Positions 36,337 to 45,616 of a stretch of DNA of 64,000 nucleotides are shown one piece after another. The stretch's first letter is position 1. The number at the start of each line of letters is the position of its first letter. Under the pieces are notes generated by a model. It worked only from the letters and a program-made list of their open reading frames with translations. It ran no database searches and had not been told where the DNA came from. Source of the DNA: JBBIPA01 sp963775935 (GTDB lineage: Bacteria; Chloroflexota; Dehalococcoidia; GIF9; UBA5629); assembly GCA_963775935.1 (NCBI GenBank), contig CAVZKR010000007.1, positions 74,076 through 138,075 on the forward strand. The letters are read 5' to 3'. The position numbers were made by a program, and so were the translations under genes.

Positions 36337-37992
36337 CTATCTTTCCTTGTAGTATTTGTATACCGACCAGAAGGCTGGCTTTGGTTCCATCGTAATGTAG
36401 TCCCATATGCCATAGCCGAATTTGTTCTTATCATATTCCTGGCCAGAAGCAGGTTCGTCCCACACATGTAAGAATAAACCATCTGCTTCTGCCTGAAAAT
36501 TAATTCTTATCTGCCTATCGATGGATTCAGCCTGTGCTACAGGGTCATGCAAGGGTTTGGGTGTCCTTTTAAAAGGTTCGTCCCACCAACCACCCCATAA
36601 TTCTCCATTTGCAATGGTTAGACAACCTATTTCGGCTATGACAAAAGGTTTAGAAGGATGTGCTTCTTTCCAATGCGAAATAGCGCTGACATACTCTTGC
36701 TCGGTAGATGACTTTGTTCCTGTTCCCTTATATAACTGCGGAAAAACCACATCCATTGATTCCCAATTAAGTTTATTAATACTATACCCTTGATAGTCGC
36801 AATAAGTTACCTTACCGCGGTAGTTTTGACGAGCCACTTTTATCAGTTCATTTACGTTTGTCTGTAAATCACTTTTTGTCAGCTTATTACTATGTAATTC
36901 TATTTCATTACCTACAATTAACACTTCAGCTTTGGATTCCTGAGCTTTTTTAGCGAAGTCAGAAAGCCATTTGCTATAGGTAGCAAGGTCAATATTATCC
37001 TTTTCGTAAGTATAGAGTGGCGAATACTGTAACCACACTTCCAGACCTTCTTCATGCGCTCCTCCCACATGACGGAAGGAGAGGTCGGTATAGCCCCATA
37101 TTCTCACTGCATTAACTCCAAGTACCCAGCGCATCAAGGCATAATCAAACCTGACATCATCAGCAGATTTTTGCATATATCCATGTGGTTCATGAAAGTA
37201 ACCCATACCTAACGTTTGCGGCTTTTTGCCTGTTAGTGACTCTGTTTCATCCATTTGCTGGTTATACTTTTCCTGGAATTCAGCCAGCTTGGGAAATATC
37301 TTGGAGTAATCCGGATGCTCCAAAGGATTATAGTCATCGTAATCCCTCGTATAAGCACGCCACAGCAGAGCTTCTAAAGTAACGGAATGCATCTTCCTCT
37401 GGATTCCCTTCCCATATATCTTTTCCAGCGTTGGTTTGTATTTGGGAATGCTGGCTAGCCAGAGGAAGTCTTCTATTGCCTCTACGTCTTTTACTTCCAG
37501 TGTTTTGAAATACGGCAGTTTTTTCAATTGAGTAGCCAGCTCTTGGTCAATCCTGCCTATCTCAGATAAATAGCTGTCAAACATCTGCTGAAGATACTTA
37601 TCAGGCTCTTTAAGGAATTGTCTCTCAAGCTCAGTGAGTTTGCGGTCCTGGATACACAATCTTTCTCTCAGTACATGCAGTTGGAAATCTTTGGGAAGCG
37701 ATTGGGTGAAGAGAATATAGTCAGCTACATTGTCATCAATCCTGAATTTCGAATACGTTTGATAGAGGTCATCGGACAACGACTTCAGGTAATCAGTGGC
37801 GGCGGTAATCTTCTGACTCGGCGTTGGCTTAGGTATGGGAGTCTGCGCAGGTGTAGGAGTGTATGCTGGTGTGGAAGCAGGAACAGGTGCGCATGCGGAC
37901 ATTGCCAAGAGAGCGCTACATATCATGCCTAATACTATCTTCTTCCTTTTACATGTTGCAAAACCCTGTAGGGGAGAGAGAAGATTATTCAC
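36337..37992 (-). CDS. Lipoprotein with glycoside hydrolase-like TIM barrel
   Basis: A signal peptide ending LLAMSAC and a Pro/Thr linker precede a domain of mostly helices and then a TIM-barrel-like domain. VLIVGNEIELHSN and KPFVIAEIGCLT sit where GH clan A enzymes keep their acid/base and nucleophile glutamates; GYFHEPHG and LFLHVWDEPASG add aromatic and acidic residues typical of sugar clefts. I infer a surface-bound glycan-degrading or binding protein, substrate unknown. The 551 residues appear complete. Sole gene between sites 3 and 4. Confidence 0.6.
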   Translation of the reverse strand: MNNLLSPLQGFATCKRKKIVLGMICSALLAMSACAPVPASTPAYTPTPAQTPIPKPTPSQKITAATDYLKSLSDDLYQTYSKFRIDDNVADYILFTQSLPKDFQLHVLRERLCIQDRKLTELERQFLKEPDKYLQQMFDSYLSEIGRIDQELATQLKKLPYFKTLEVKDVEAIEDFLWLASIPKYKPTLEKIYGKGIQRKMHSVTLEALLWRAYTRDYDDYNPLEHPDYSKIFPKLAEFQEKYNQQMDETESLTGKKPQTLGMGYFHEPHGYMQKSADDVRFDYALMRWVLGVNAVRIWGYTDLSFRHVGGAHEEGLEVWLQYSPLYTYEKDNIDLATYSKWLSDFAKKAQESKAEVLIVGNEIELHSNKLTKSDLQTNVNELIKVARQNYRGKVTYCDYQGYSINKLNWESMDVVFPQLYKGTGTKSSTEQEYVSAISHWKEAHPSKPFVIAEIGCLTIANGELWGGWWDEPFKRTPKPLHDPVAQAESIDRQIRINFQAEADGLFLHVWDEPASGQEYDKNKFGYGIWDYITMEPKPAFWSVYKYYKER

Positions 37993-38020
37993 TGTAATAC
38001 TTCCTTAACTGCCACTTCTT

Positions 38021-38098
38021 ACCTGCCCCCATTGTACCACCTTTAGACTCTAATTTGTTGAAGTACAGGCTATCAGCAATAGGCTTCCTCGTTCACCA
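38021..38098 (+). repeat. Array site 4: left arm only
   Basis: The left arm (TGTACCACCTTTAGACTC, GAAGTACAGGCTATCAGC, AATAGGCTTCCTCGTTCACC) is well kept. The sequence departs from all known right arms at GACAGAACTTG. Confidence 0.78.
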
Positions 38099-38188
38099 GA
38101 CAGAACTTGTGCAAATTCCTGTTTCAATATAAACATTTTTGCCTCTATTTCGTTTTCTAGTATAGAGATTTATCTTGGGGATCAATAA

Positions 38189-39121
38189 ATGTTGCTACAA
38201 AAGAGAAATACATTAATAATAGCTGTAGTAATAACAGCAATCAGTAGTTTTTTGACAACAACTCAGATAGTAATGTCAGAAGACCGGAACCAGAAACCTG
38301 ATCTCTGTGGAAAATTAGCTGCAAGTTGCCAGAATAATGATCCTTACCACATTTGGCAGTGGGGTCTCGCTAAAATAGAATCATTTCCAATATATTCAAA
38401 TCATTATCATAGTGTTGTTGTAGCGGTACTTGATAGCGGCATAGATACAAATCATGAAGACCTCGCCGACAAAGTAATAGACAGTGTAAATCTTAGTCAC
38501 AGCACAACTGCAACTGACCTTTATGGTCATGGCACTCATGTAGCCGGCATCATTGCTGCTAAGGCAGATAATAATATCGGAGTCGCGGGAGCAGCGCCCA
38601 ATGCCAGACTACTAAATATAAAAATAGCCGAAGACAATGGGATTGTATGGGCTGCCAATTTAGCCCAGGGTATTGTGTGGGCAGTGGACCACGGAGCTCA
38701 CGTTATCAATATGAGCCTGGCTATATCGCAAAAAACCGATGCCCTAGAACAGGCAGTTAAATACGCCTGCAATCATGGTGTAGTCTTGGTTGCCGCTGCC
38801 GGAAATTTCACTAAATCAATAACCTATCCGGCTGCATTTCCCGAAGTGATTGCGGTGGCAGCGTTAAATCAAGATGATTCTGTCTGGTCTGAATCAGATG
38901 ACGGATCTTTTGTTAGTGCTTTTGCTCCAGGTGTTGATATATACTCCACCCTCCCCCATAACAATTACGGTTACTACAGTGGCAGTTCTATGGCAACCGC
39001 TCATGTTTCTGCCGTTGCTGCCCTAGTTCTTGGTACCCTAAAGCACAGGGATATTAACAGTTCTGTAAATGGCAAAGTTTCCCAGGTTATCAAATCGTTA
39101 TTTCCCAAACCTAACAGATAG
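38189..39121 (+). CDS. Subtilisin-like (S8) serine peptidase
   Basis: An N-terminal hydrophobic segment (residues 8-27) suggests secretion or anchoring. The catalytic triad is Asp82 (VAVLDSGID), His114 (GHGTHVAG) and Ser267 (GSSMATAHVS); oxyanion Asn206 lies in AAAGN. Prodomain is absent and the protein is short (310 residues), as in minimal extracellular subtilases. It is likely an active exported protease. Sole gene between array sites 4 and 5. Confidence 0.9.
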   Translation: MLLQKRNTLIIAVVITAISSFLTTTQIVMSEDRNQKPDLCGKLAASCQNNDPYHIWQWGLAKIESFPIYSNHYHSVVVAVLDSGIDTNHEDLADKVIDSVNLSHSTTATDLYGHGTHVAGIIAAKADNNIGVAGAAPNARLLNIKIAEDNGIVWAANLAQGIVWAVDHGAHVINMSLAISQKTDALEQAVKYACNHGVVLVAAAGNFTKSITYPAAFPEVIAVAALNQDDSVWSESDDGSFVSAFAPGVDIYSTLPHNNYGYYSGSSMATAHVSAVAALVLGTLKHRDINSSVNGKVSQVIKSLFPKPNR

Positions 39122-39134
39122 CTGGCAATATTTA

Positions 39135-39276
39135 TCTGCCCCCCAACCCATTACATTCCTTTTAGATTCCAATGTATTTAAGCCTTACCATCTACCATAG
39201 GCCTCGTCGTTTACCAAATGCGAAATTCTGGGCTTGGTGAAACGGTACGACCAAATCTATCATAAAGGCAGAAAAG
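39135..39276 (+). repeat. Array site 5: diverged left arm joined to right arm R2
   Basis: A diverged left arm (TTTTAGATTCCAATGTATTTA, shortened here to its core TTTTAGATTCC, and CCATCTACCATAGGCC, then TTTACCAAATG) is followed by CGAAATTCTGGGC, related to the R2 arm of sites 3, 8 and 15. Confidence 0.6.
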
Positions 39277-39320
39277 ATAAGGCCAGTTTGGGATGTGTGT
39301 TCGATTGCGATTAAATGGAG

Positions 39321-39998
39321 TTACTTTTCTTTCTTTATGGAAATCTTCATCCACACATTTATTGGTTCCATTTGATAACAATTCTTGAATTTGGTCTGAT
39401 CTAGAATATGCTTTATTCTGGTACGATACTCAACTTCATCAAAGCCATGGAATTTTAGAACTGTGCTTAATACCTTGTAACGTAAATACCCATATTCAGT
39501 CTTTAATTGTTTAGCTTGGTCTTTGGGGAAATCAGGATACCCATCAAATATCCATCCTTCCCCTCCTTGCTTCAAAACGCGATAGCATTCATCAAATACT
39601 TTTATTGGATATTTCCAGTGATGTAACGAACCTGTGCTGACAATAAAATCAATTGAATTATTTTCAAAGGGAAGCATAATGGCGTTAGCAAGTTCGAAAC
39701 GGACATTTGGTATGCCTTTGGCGTGTCTTGTTGAAATATCTACCATTTTTTTACTCAAGTCTATGCCGCATATCGTTAAATCAGGCGCACTCTTTGCAAT
39801 CTCGATCGATAAGTAGCCTGTGCCAGAGCCCAAATCAACTACGGTTCCGCGCGAAATCTTGTCAACAATGAGTTGAGCTAACTCATATTCTGATTTCTTA
39901 AGAAGCTTAGCCGCTGTGGCATTGTAAAAAATAGCACCTGGGCCAGGTATCTTTTCTGGTATTTTCTGTAGATCCCTTATGAATGTTATCAGAGACAT
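39321..39998 (-). CDS. Class I SAM-dependent methyltransferase
   Basis: The 225-residue protein has the SAM-binding motif I (TVVDLGSGTGYLSIEIA), an acidic motif II (ICGIDLSKKMV) and NAIMLPFENNSIDFIVSTG, typical of the Methyltransf_11/25 group. The final 60 residues (RTRIKHILDQTKF) vary. Substrate unknown. Sole gene between array sites 5 and 6. Confidence 0.85.
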   Translation of the reverse strand: MSLITFIRDLQKIPEKIPGPGAIFYNATAAKLLKKSEYELAQLIVDKISRGTVVDLGSGTGYLSIEIAKSAPDLTICGIDLSKKMVDISTRHAKGIPNVRFELANAIMLPFENNSIDFIVSTGSLHHWKYPIKVFDECYRVLKQGGEGWIFDGYPDFPKDQAKQLKTEYGYLRYKVLSTVLKFHGFDEVEYRTRIKHILDQTKFKNCYQMEPINVWMKISIKKEK

Positions 39999-40234
39999 AT
40001 GTCTATTATCCTGCTATATCTACTGTGATTACAACTTTTCAGCAGGTAACTAATAGCGTAGGCATCGTGATGTTTAACTTGGGTTACCTTCTTACTGAAA
40101 ACATATAGGGGCATATACCCTAGTCAGGTTTTAGTAAGCATAAAAATTAGAAATTTGGTTAGATTTATATATATAGGCGAGAGGGAAATACTTGTAAGCA
40201 AATAATGTCTCACGATGTGATGATTGAGGCTAGC
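39999..40234. other. Intergenic region
   Basis: No gene seen in 236 bases. It directly adjoins the recombinase fragment at 40235. Confidence 0.4.
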
Positions 40235-40473
40235 GTGGAAACGATATTAGTAAGCTGCGAAGAAAGACGGGTATAGCGGTTCATCCTCACTTATTGAGGC
40301 ATACCTTCGCTATCCTATGGCTAAAGAATGGTGGGGATAGTCTAATGCTACAGAGGTTACTTGGACATACTACATTGATGATGACTAATAGGTATTGTCA
40401 GGCTATGGGGTGTGAGGATGCAGTAGAAAGTCACAAATGGTTTGGGCCAGTGGATAATATTAGATACAAATAG
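40235..40473 (+). pseudogene. Tyrosine recombinase C-terminal fragment (array site 6)
   Basis: Encodes VETI, a one-base frameshift, then SKLRRKTGIAVHPHLLRHTF and on through LGH and TNRYCQAMGCED to a TAG at 40473. It keeps the box-II HxxR (HLLRHTF), box-III LGH and the catalytic Tyr, but lacks the first catalytic Arg and all upstream domains. Confidence 0.78.
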
Positions 40474-40611
40474 TATTTAAGTTATTGAATTTCTGTACCA
40501 AATACAAGCATTGGTCGCTTTAGAAACCGATATGTCCAAATCAGGAATTGCTGTAGCTCACTTAGTTTATCATGTGCGTTCGCTATATTTGCTCTTTCAA
40601 AGGCACCAAGT

Positions 40612-41127
40612 TCAATAAGAAGTTGTAGTTGGTTTAGGTTTCGACCAACGCATTGCGACTTTTTCAAGCTCCTCTAAAAGACGGGGTTCGTTATTAGTAG
40701 TACGAATTTTATCTATATAGGGCTTGAGTTCTTGATAGTAGCGTTTAATTTTGAAAGAATATTGCCGCTCAGCTACCTCTTCGTGAACAATCCCCATATT
40801 AATTGCCACACAATAGGATTCCAATTCATTAAGGTAACTCTTCAGCAAACCGCGAATCTTAGATTCACAGGGAGAAAGTAACTGCGTTACTTCTGATTCA
40901 GTTAGAGGTTCTGATCTATCAACCATATTTAGGAAACTACTGTTTAATTCATCCTCAATAGTATTTAAAAGTACATGGTTAGGGATGATTCGGAATGCTG
41001 TACTCATTTTATTCCATTTCCTTTGGTCTACAAGCTGATATAGAACAGCACCAAACATAGCTGCTGTCGCTAATGCTCCAATAGCTATAATTATATTGAC
41101 AACCAATGTCCAATCCGCAATTGTCAT
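40612..41127 (-). CDS. Single-TM protein with cytoplasmic helical domain (DUF4760-like)
   Basis: One N-terminal membrane helix (residues about 8-30) is followed by a soluble helical domain with LVDQRKWNKMSTAFRII and LESYCVAINMGIVHEEVAER. That combination recalls DUF4760-type proteins, but I am not certain. The 171-residue protein is the only supported gene between sites 6 and 7. Function unknown. Confidence 0.55.
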   Translation of the reverse strand: MTIADWTLVVNIIIAIGALATAAMFGAVLYQLVDQRKWNKMSTAFRIIPNHVLLNTIEDELNSSFLNMVDRSEPLTESEVTQLLSPCESKIRGLLKSYLNELESYCVAINMGIVHEEVAERQYSFKIKRYYQELKPYIDKIRTTNNEPRLLEELEKVAMRWSKPKPTTTSY

Positions 41128-41165
41128 GCTTTTAATACCTCCTGTAGCAGTTCCACCCGCAATTA

Positions 41166-41311
41166 TGACCCCAATATTTATACCACTTTCCTTTGCTTAA
41201 CGCCAGCTATCTATAATAGGCCTCCCTGTTCACCAAATGTGAGGCGATAGGGTGTTTGGATGCGGTGGAAAGTCATAAAGGATATGGACCGGTGGATAAT
41301 ATCAAGGCGTA
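41166..41311 (+). repeat. Array site 7: left arm joined to recombinase 3' end
   Basis: Left-arm variant (TTATACCACTTTCCTTTG, AGCTATCTATAATAGGCC, TTCACCAAATG) joins TGAGGCGATAGGGTGTTTGG and the tail ending GGTGGATAATATCAAGGCG TAG at 41311. Confidence 0.8.
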
Positions 41312-41356
41312 GATTCTTTGTTGGGTTACATACTTCGTACAGAATTTAACTGCGCA

Positions 41357-42556
41357 TTATTCAACTTTTGAAACTGTTATTCCCCAAACTATTAATCCTG
41401 GATCTGATGAATTAGTGGTACTTTGAGATGTATCAGTTATTTTAATCTGTTTCAAAGCTTTTGCTTGATTACTTGGGCTGACAGAGATTGTCAGCATATC
41501 AATAGCTATTAATCTTGATTCGGTTTTTCCTTGCCAAGCTACTTGACTGTTTGGATCGGTAACCGTTCTGACAGTGGGACCATAGAGTTCATCTAAAGTA
41601 TATTCACGTATATTTTTCCCCACTATTAAATTGGTTTCTTCGATTTGATTTGTGTCAAAAATAAGAGTTATTTTACCGGCTTGTTTACCCATAAACTGTG
41701 GATAAGTAGCAGTTGAATTAATAAGGAAGAAAAGGTTTGTTACTTTTGGGATATCAGTTCCTATTATAGCTTCTTGAGAAAATGACGAAGCACCATATTG
41801 TGATAAAAATACCTCATTTCCTGATATTTTAAAAGGTGTATAGCAAAGTACTTGGTCACCAACTGGTAGATTACTAACACCAGAGCTAGAATTCGCAATA
41901 CTGGAAAGATGTATTTCTACATAACTGACGTTATTCATTTTTAGTGTAGTCGTAATTGCTGGCTTTACTATAACCGGAGTAGGTGGATTTATTGTCGTGG
42001 ATGTAGATTGTTGCCCAGTTGGCGGATTTGACTCAAAAAAATTGAATAATAACTCCTGCTTGCTATGATAATGCCATGTTATTAATAAAGCCAAGTCTTT
42101 TGCATAAGGGTTCATCTTAAATTTAACACTACCACTCCAACTTTCATTGGGATAGAATTCTCTGGTATATCCAGGCAACGTAATAAATTCTCCTTTTCTT
42201 GGGTCAGGAGGTGGTATCCAAGGTTCTGTTATTTTATTTGTATTATCCCTCATTGCGAGCTCAGGTCCTGGATTCCTCAAGTTAGCTAAACCAAAGTTTC
42301 TTCTATCGCCGAGGTTGGTTATAGTTATATCTACTTCGTAGAAATCACCACTCCATTTATTATCACGTGGCTTGAATTGCCAGTTGTCGACAATAACTGG
42401 TGGTATTGCTGTAGGAGTAGGTTGCGCTGCTGGTGGTTTAGACATAGGAGTGGTAGGCTGTGCATTAGGGCTTGAAGGCTGTATAGCACACCCAAGTACA
42501 GTAAACAACGATACTATCACTATTAGGAAATACCTGGCCTTCACTGTACCTGACAT
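41357..42556 (-). CDS. Lipoprotein with Ig-like/DUF4352-like domain, unknown function
   Basis: A signal peptide ends LFTVLGC; a Pro/Thr/Gln linker follows. Residues about 55-170 look like an extracellular beta-sandwich (FYEVDITITNLGDRRNFG), and the C-terminal half is a second beta-rich region. At 399 residues it is complete. I do not recognise a specific family. Sole gene between array sites 7 and 8. Confidence 0.62.
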   Translation of the reverse strand: MSGTVKARYFLIVIVSLFTVLGCAIQPSSPNAQPTTPMSKPPAAQPTPTAIPPVIVDNWQFKPRDNKWSGDFYEVDITITNLGDRRNFGLANLRNPGPELAMRDNTNKITEPWIPPPDPRKGEFITLPGYTREFYPNESWSGSVKFKMNPYAKDLALLITWHYHSKQELLFNFFESNPPTGQQSTSTTINPPTPVIVKPAITTTLKMNNVSYVEIHLSSIANSSSGVSNLPVGDQVLCYTPFKISGNEVFLSQYGASSFSQEAIIGTDIPKVTNLFFLINSTATYPQFMGKQAGKITLIFDTNQIEETNLIVGKNIREYTLDELYGPTVRTVTDPNSQVAWQGKTESRLIAIDMLTISVSPSNQAKALKQIKITDTSQSTTNSSDPGLIVWGITVSKVE

Positions 42557-42599
42557 CAGTTACTCCAAACTTTGTGAATTATATATCTTTACTTTTCTG

Positions 42600-42778
42600 A
42601 AAGCTATAGTAGGCCTCCATGTTCACCAAATGCAAGAATCTGGCCAGTTGATTACCGGTGCGCCCAATGTTATGAAAAGAGAAAGTTGTGGTGAAAATTC
42701 TTTTTATTGTCAGTGAGATTTTGAGGATGCTATAGAAAGTCATAAGCGGTTTGGGCCGGTGGATGGGTTGACAAGATA
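42600..42778 (+). repeat. Array site 8: left arm, R2 arm and recombinase 3' end in series
   Basis: This copy is unusual because it holds the left-arm end (ATAGTAGGCCTCCATGTTCACC), shortened core TGTTCACCAAATGC, the R2 arm (AAGAATCTGGCCAGTTG, GCCCAATGTTATGAAAAG), and then TTGTCAGTGAGATTTTGAGG with the recombinase tail. The order shows that R2 and the tail are separate blocks. Confidence 0.75.
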
Positions 42779-42842
42779 TAGCTTCGTTATTAGTCATGAT
42801 TTTGCGTGACATTGCTAATTTACTCCTACCCTTTTCACACCT

Positions 42843-43262
42843 TTAGAAAAACGATAGTATAAATCCAATAACAATTAGCACAATACCAACAACTGGTACA
42901 AAGATGGGAGTTTTAGCATTGGTTTTTTCCCTGATAAACATCATAAGATAAAGCCAAATCCCCCAGCCGATGAGACTAACTATAGGGATTGCATAATATG
43001 ACCACATTTCACCTGAATGGAAAGCGAAAATAATCATTGCTGCTATAGCCAAGCCCAGAGCTACGATAGCCCCACCAACTCCTTTCATAAAAGCAGCAAG
43101 AAGCGTTTGCATCTTTAAGCCCAACTCCTCCCATTTCCTCCCCAATGCCCATTCATGATAATGAAAGAATTTCGGATTTAGTAAATACATAAAACCTATA
43201 ACAACTGCGAAAATCACTGACAATGAATAACAGGTGAAAGCCGCCCAAATGAATCCATCCAT
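42843..43262 (-). CDS. Small membrane protein (4 TM), unknown function
   Basis: The 139-residue protein has four spans; a conserved-looking soluble loop NPKFFHYHEWALGRKWEELG lies between TM1 and TM2. GGAGG precedes the ATG. No family recognised. Sole gene between array sites 8 and 9. Confidence 0.65.
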   Translation of the reverse strand: MDGFIWAAFTCYSLSVIFAVVIGFMYLLNPKFFHYHEWALGRKWEELGLKMQTLLAAFMKGVGGAIVALGLAIAAMIIFAFHSGEMWSYYAIPIVSLIGWGIWLYLMMFIREKTNAKTPIFVPVVGIVLIVIGFILSFF

Positions 43263-43310
43263 GAAAACCTCCCATATGCTTAATCTAATGCAATCTTGCT
43301 CTGGCCTTCT

Positions 43311-43459
43311 CTCATTGTATCATTTTTTTGAATCTAATTTGTTGAATTGCATGCTATCTGCAATAGTTTTCCTTGTTCACCAAATGTCAGGCGGTAGGGG
43401 GTGAGGATGCGGTGGAGGCGCATAAGTTATATTCGCCGGTAGATAGAATCAAACTGTAA
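43311..43459 (+). repeat. Array site 9: left arm joined to recombinase 3' end
   Basis: Left arm (CATTGTATCATTTTTTTG, TGCTATCTGCAATAGTTTTC, TTGTTCACCAAATG) joins TCAGGCGGTAGGGGGTGAGG and a tail ending TCGCCGGTAGATAGAATCAA, as in site 13. Confidence 0.8.
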
Positions 43460-43461
43460 AT

Positions 43462-43587
43462 CTATTTAGGTTTACAAGGATGCTTTTTGGTAGCGCCGTG
43501 ACATTCTTTAATCTGCTCCGGGCTACACTCGCCTGGTTTGCCCTTTAACTTGTCAGGATGTTCGCATTGATTTTTGTTCTTCTTCAT
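43462..43587 (-). CDS. 41-residue cysteine-rich protein, unknown function
   Basis: Encodes MKKNKNQCEHPDKLKG, then GECSPEQIKECHG and a final KKHPCKPK, with four Cys and three His that could bind a metal. AGGAGG lies before the ATG. A truncated relative with the same first eleven residues is at 49172-49267. Too short for gene callers, but start, ribosome site and composition support it. Confidence 0.65.
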   Translation of the reverse strand: MKKNKNQCEHPDKLKGKPGECSPEQIKECHGATKKHPCKPK

Positions 43588-43622
43588 AATAAGTACTTCC
43601 TCCTAGCCGATATGTAATTTGA

Positions 43623-43829
43623 TTACACAATGAATATCGAGATGAGCACTCCTAGATAAATTAACACTCCTACTACCATCCAAATTATGCCAATAACTTT
43701 AAGGTCTTGTGCTTTTTGTTTCTTTTTATCTTCTGGTGCTAAGAGATATCCTGCCACATAAAAAAGGGGTAATCCAAGACTTATCATTACTACTCCCATT
43801 ACCCATATAATCAATCTTGTGGTATCCAT
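43623..43829 (-). CDS. Two-TM small membrane protein, unknown function
   Basis: The 68-residue protein has two spans linked by a charged loop (APEDKKKQKAQDLK). It stands next to the 41-residue gene between array sites 9 and 10. No family recognised. Confidence 0.6.
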   Translation of the reverse strand: MDTTRLIIWVMGVVMISLGLPLFYVAGYLLAPEDKKKQKAQDLKVIGIIWMVVGVLIYLGVLISIFIV

Positions 43830-43880
43830 GCTTATCTCCCCGTTGTCTGGTATATCTTTACGTTTGCTAAGGCAATTAAC

Positions 43881-44029
43881 CTGCCTACCAATACTTATAC
43901 CACTTTCTCAGTTATCCAACAAGCATATTCTGATAGGCTTCTATGTTCACTAAGTGTCAGGTAGTAGGGTGTGAGGATGCAGTGGAGAGTCATAAGAGGT
44001 ATGGGCCGGTGGATAATATAAAAGGATAG
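43881..44029 (+). repeat. Array site 10: left arm joined to recombinase 3' end
   Basis: Left-arm variant (CTTATACCACTTTCTCAG, CAAGCATATTCTGATAGG, TGTTCACTAAGTG) joins TCAGGTAGTAGGGTGTGAGG and the tail, ending GGATAATATAAAAGGATAG. Confidence 0.8.
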
Positions 44030-44072
44030 CTTTTTATAGGGGCTCATTTTCGGGGAGCAAGTCACTATTAGT

Positions 44073-45017
44073 TCACACTTTACCACCTATGTAACTATGC
44101 CAAATATCATCAAGGAGATTTTGAGAAGTAGATGGAGGTATTGACGTTGCAGGACGTATAAGTAGTATGGGTTGTGAAAATTCTTCCACAATTCTGTTTG
44201 CTACGCTGCCGTACACCCAGCGACTAGCACCAGTGCGTCCTTGGGTAGCAATAACTAGCAGATCAACATTCTCTTCTTTGGATACTTGCATGATGATCTT
44301 TGCCACTTCCCCGGTTTGAGCTTTTACGACCCTAGATTTTGCCTTTAGTCCTTTTTTCTTCAGTGCAGCCATCGTCCTCTTTAGATAAGTTGTTGATAGT
44401 TTTTCCACCTCTCCCCACATATCGTCGCGGTATTTCTTCCAGGTTGGGTTGATAGGGTGAGAGCCGTACGATGGTACGATTGGTGGTTCGCAGACGTGGA
44501 GGAGTAAGATTTCCTTATTAGTCTTCTTAGCTAATTCCACAACGTAAGGAAAAGTAGATTCGGAGAAAGGGGAGCCATCAACGGGAACTAATATCCTGTT
44601 GAATTCTGCCGAGACTTCAGGGGATTTTGATTTTATTAAAAGGAAGGGAATTGCGGTGCCATAGAGGACTTTCTGGGTTATGCTTCCAAACATCCACTTT
44701 TTAGCCCCTGAATAACCGTGTGTGGCCATGACAATCAAGTCCATTTTGTTATTGTTAGCGTATTTAACTATTTCTTCTGCCACGTCACCATAGCTTGTAG
44801 TCGTGGTAGTTTTTATTCCTTCTTTATTGAGTTCTTTAGCATTAGCTTCCAGATAGGATGCGAAAAGGCGGTCACGTCTATCAACGAAAATGGTCAAACT
44901 AACGGCAAAAAGTGTCACCTGGCTTTTTCTAAGCTTTGCTATACTTTTAGCGTATGGGAGAGCCTTTTCGGCTAGCTCAGAGCCATTCAAAGGAACTAGT
45001 ATTTTTTTATATGCCAT
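44073..45017 (-). CDS. Universal stress protein with two UspA domains
   Basis: The 314-residue protein has two tandem Usp domains. Each has its ATP-binding pattern: GYSGAKKWMFGSIT in the first and GRTGASRWVYGSVA in the second (GxxG then GS). It starts MAYKKILVPLNGS, with repeat start NRILVPVDGS. Tandem Usps bind ATP and aid survival under stress or starvation; details unknown. Sole gene between array sites 10 and 11. Confidence 0.9.
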   Translation of the reverse strand: MAYKKILVPLNGSELAEKALPYAKSIAKLRKSQVTLFAVSLTIFVDRRDRLFASYLEANAKELNKEGIKTTTTTSYGDVAEEIVKYANNNKMDLIVMATHGYSGAKKWMFGSITQKVLYGTAIPFLLIKSKSPEVSAEFNRILVPVDGSPFSESTFPYVVELAKKTNKEILLLHVCEPPIVPSYGSHPINPTWKKYRDDMWGEVEKLSTTYLKRTMAALKKKGLKAKSRVVKAQTGEVAKIIMQVSKEENVDLLVIATQGRTGASRWVYGSVANRIVEEFSQPILLIRPATSIPPSTSQNLLDDIWHSYIGGKV

Positions 45018-45129
45018 GGCTACTCCTTTCTGGTATAAAATTAATTATATTCTAATATACCTGTGGTGACAATGCTCATTCACCTAGCAGTAGATTTTTT
45101 AACCGCAAAACTGTGGGCAGGAATATCTC

Positions 45130-45378
45130 ATGGTTTATAGCGTAGAAACAATATTCAGTAAGTTGAGGAGGAAGACAGGTATAGCGGTACATCTACACTT
45201 GTTGAGGCATACATTCGCTACATTATGGCTAAAGAATGGTGGGGATAGCTTGATGTTACAGAGACTACTAGGACATACGACATTGATGGTGACAAACAGG
45301 TATTGTCAGGCAATAGGGTGTGAGGATGCGGTAGAGGCGCATAAGCAATATAGCCCTGTGGATAAACTGACTAAATAA
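45130..45378 (+). pseudogene. Tyrosine recombinase C-terminal fragment (array site 11)
   Basis: The best preserved recombinase piece: 82 residues with SKLRRKTGIAVHLHLLRHTF, LGHTTLMVTNRYCQAIGCED and a stop at 45378. Box II HxxR, box III LGH and the catalytic Tyr are present; the first catalytic Arg and the N-terminal domain are not. No ribosome site is seen before the ATG at 45130. It serves as the reference for the tail found in other sites. Confidence 0.82.
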
Positions 45379-45388
45379 TGAATGGCAT

Positions 45389-45547
45389 TTAAAAAAGCTT
45401 AAATACCTTCCGGAGCAGCCAGATTATTATAAGGATAACTGCAATAACAAGTGCGATATGGATCAGCGTACCCAAAGCGGGTAAAACAAATAAACCCAGC
45501 AACCACAGAACCAGGATAATAATGCCAATGATTAATAAGATATTCAT
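45389..45547 (-). CDS. lmo0937/DUF5670-like small membrane protein
   Basis: The 52-residue protein, MNILLIIGIIILVLWLLG then LGTLIHIALVIAVILIII, matches the two-span lmo0937/DUF5670 pattern with a short GTLIH turn. GGAGG precedes the ATG by about six bases. A truncated relative is at 58298-58369. Function unknown. Confidence 0.75.
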   Translation of the reverse strand: MNILLIIGIIILVLWLLGLFVLPALGTLIHIALVIAVILIIIWLLRKVFKLF

Positions 45548-45616
45548 AATGCCTCCTTGTAACTTTAGGAAAATCCTATCATGCTATGTAGCACAAGTGC
45601 AATAAAGAACAATTTA

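Noticed and set aside
40482..40667. Minus-strand frame of 61 codons after the DUF4760-like gene
   Set aside because: No ribosome site, overlaps the end of the supported gene, and shows no protein-like pattern.
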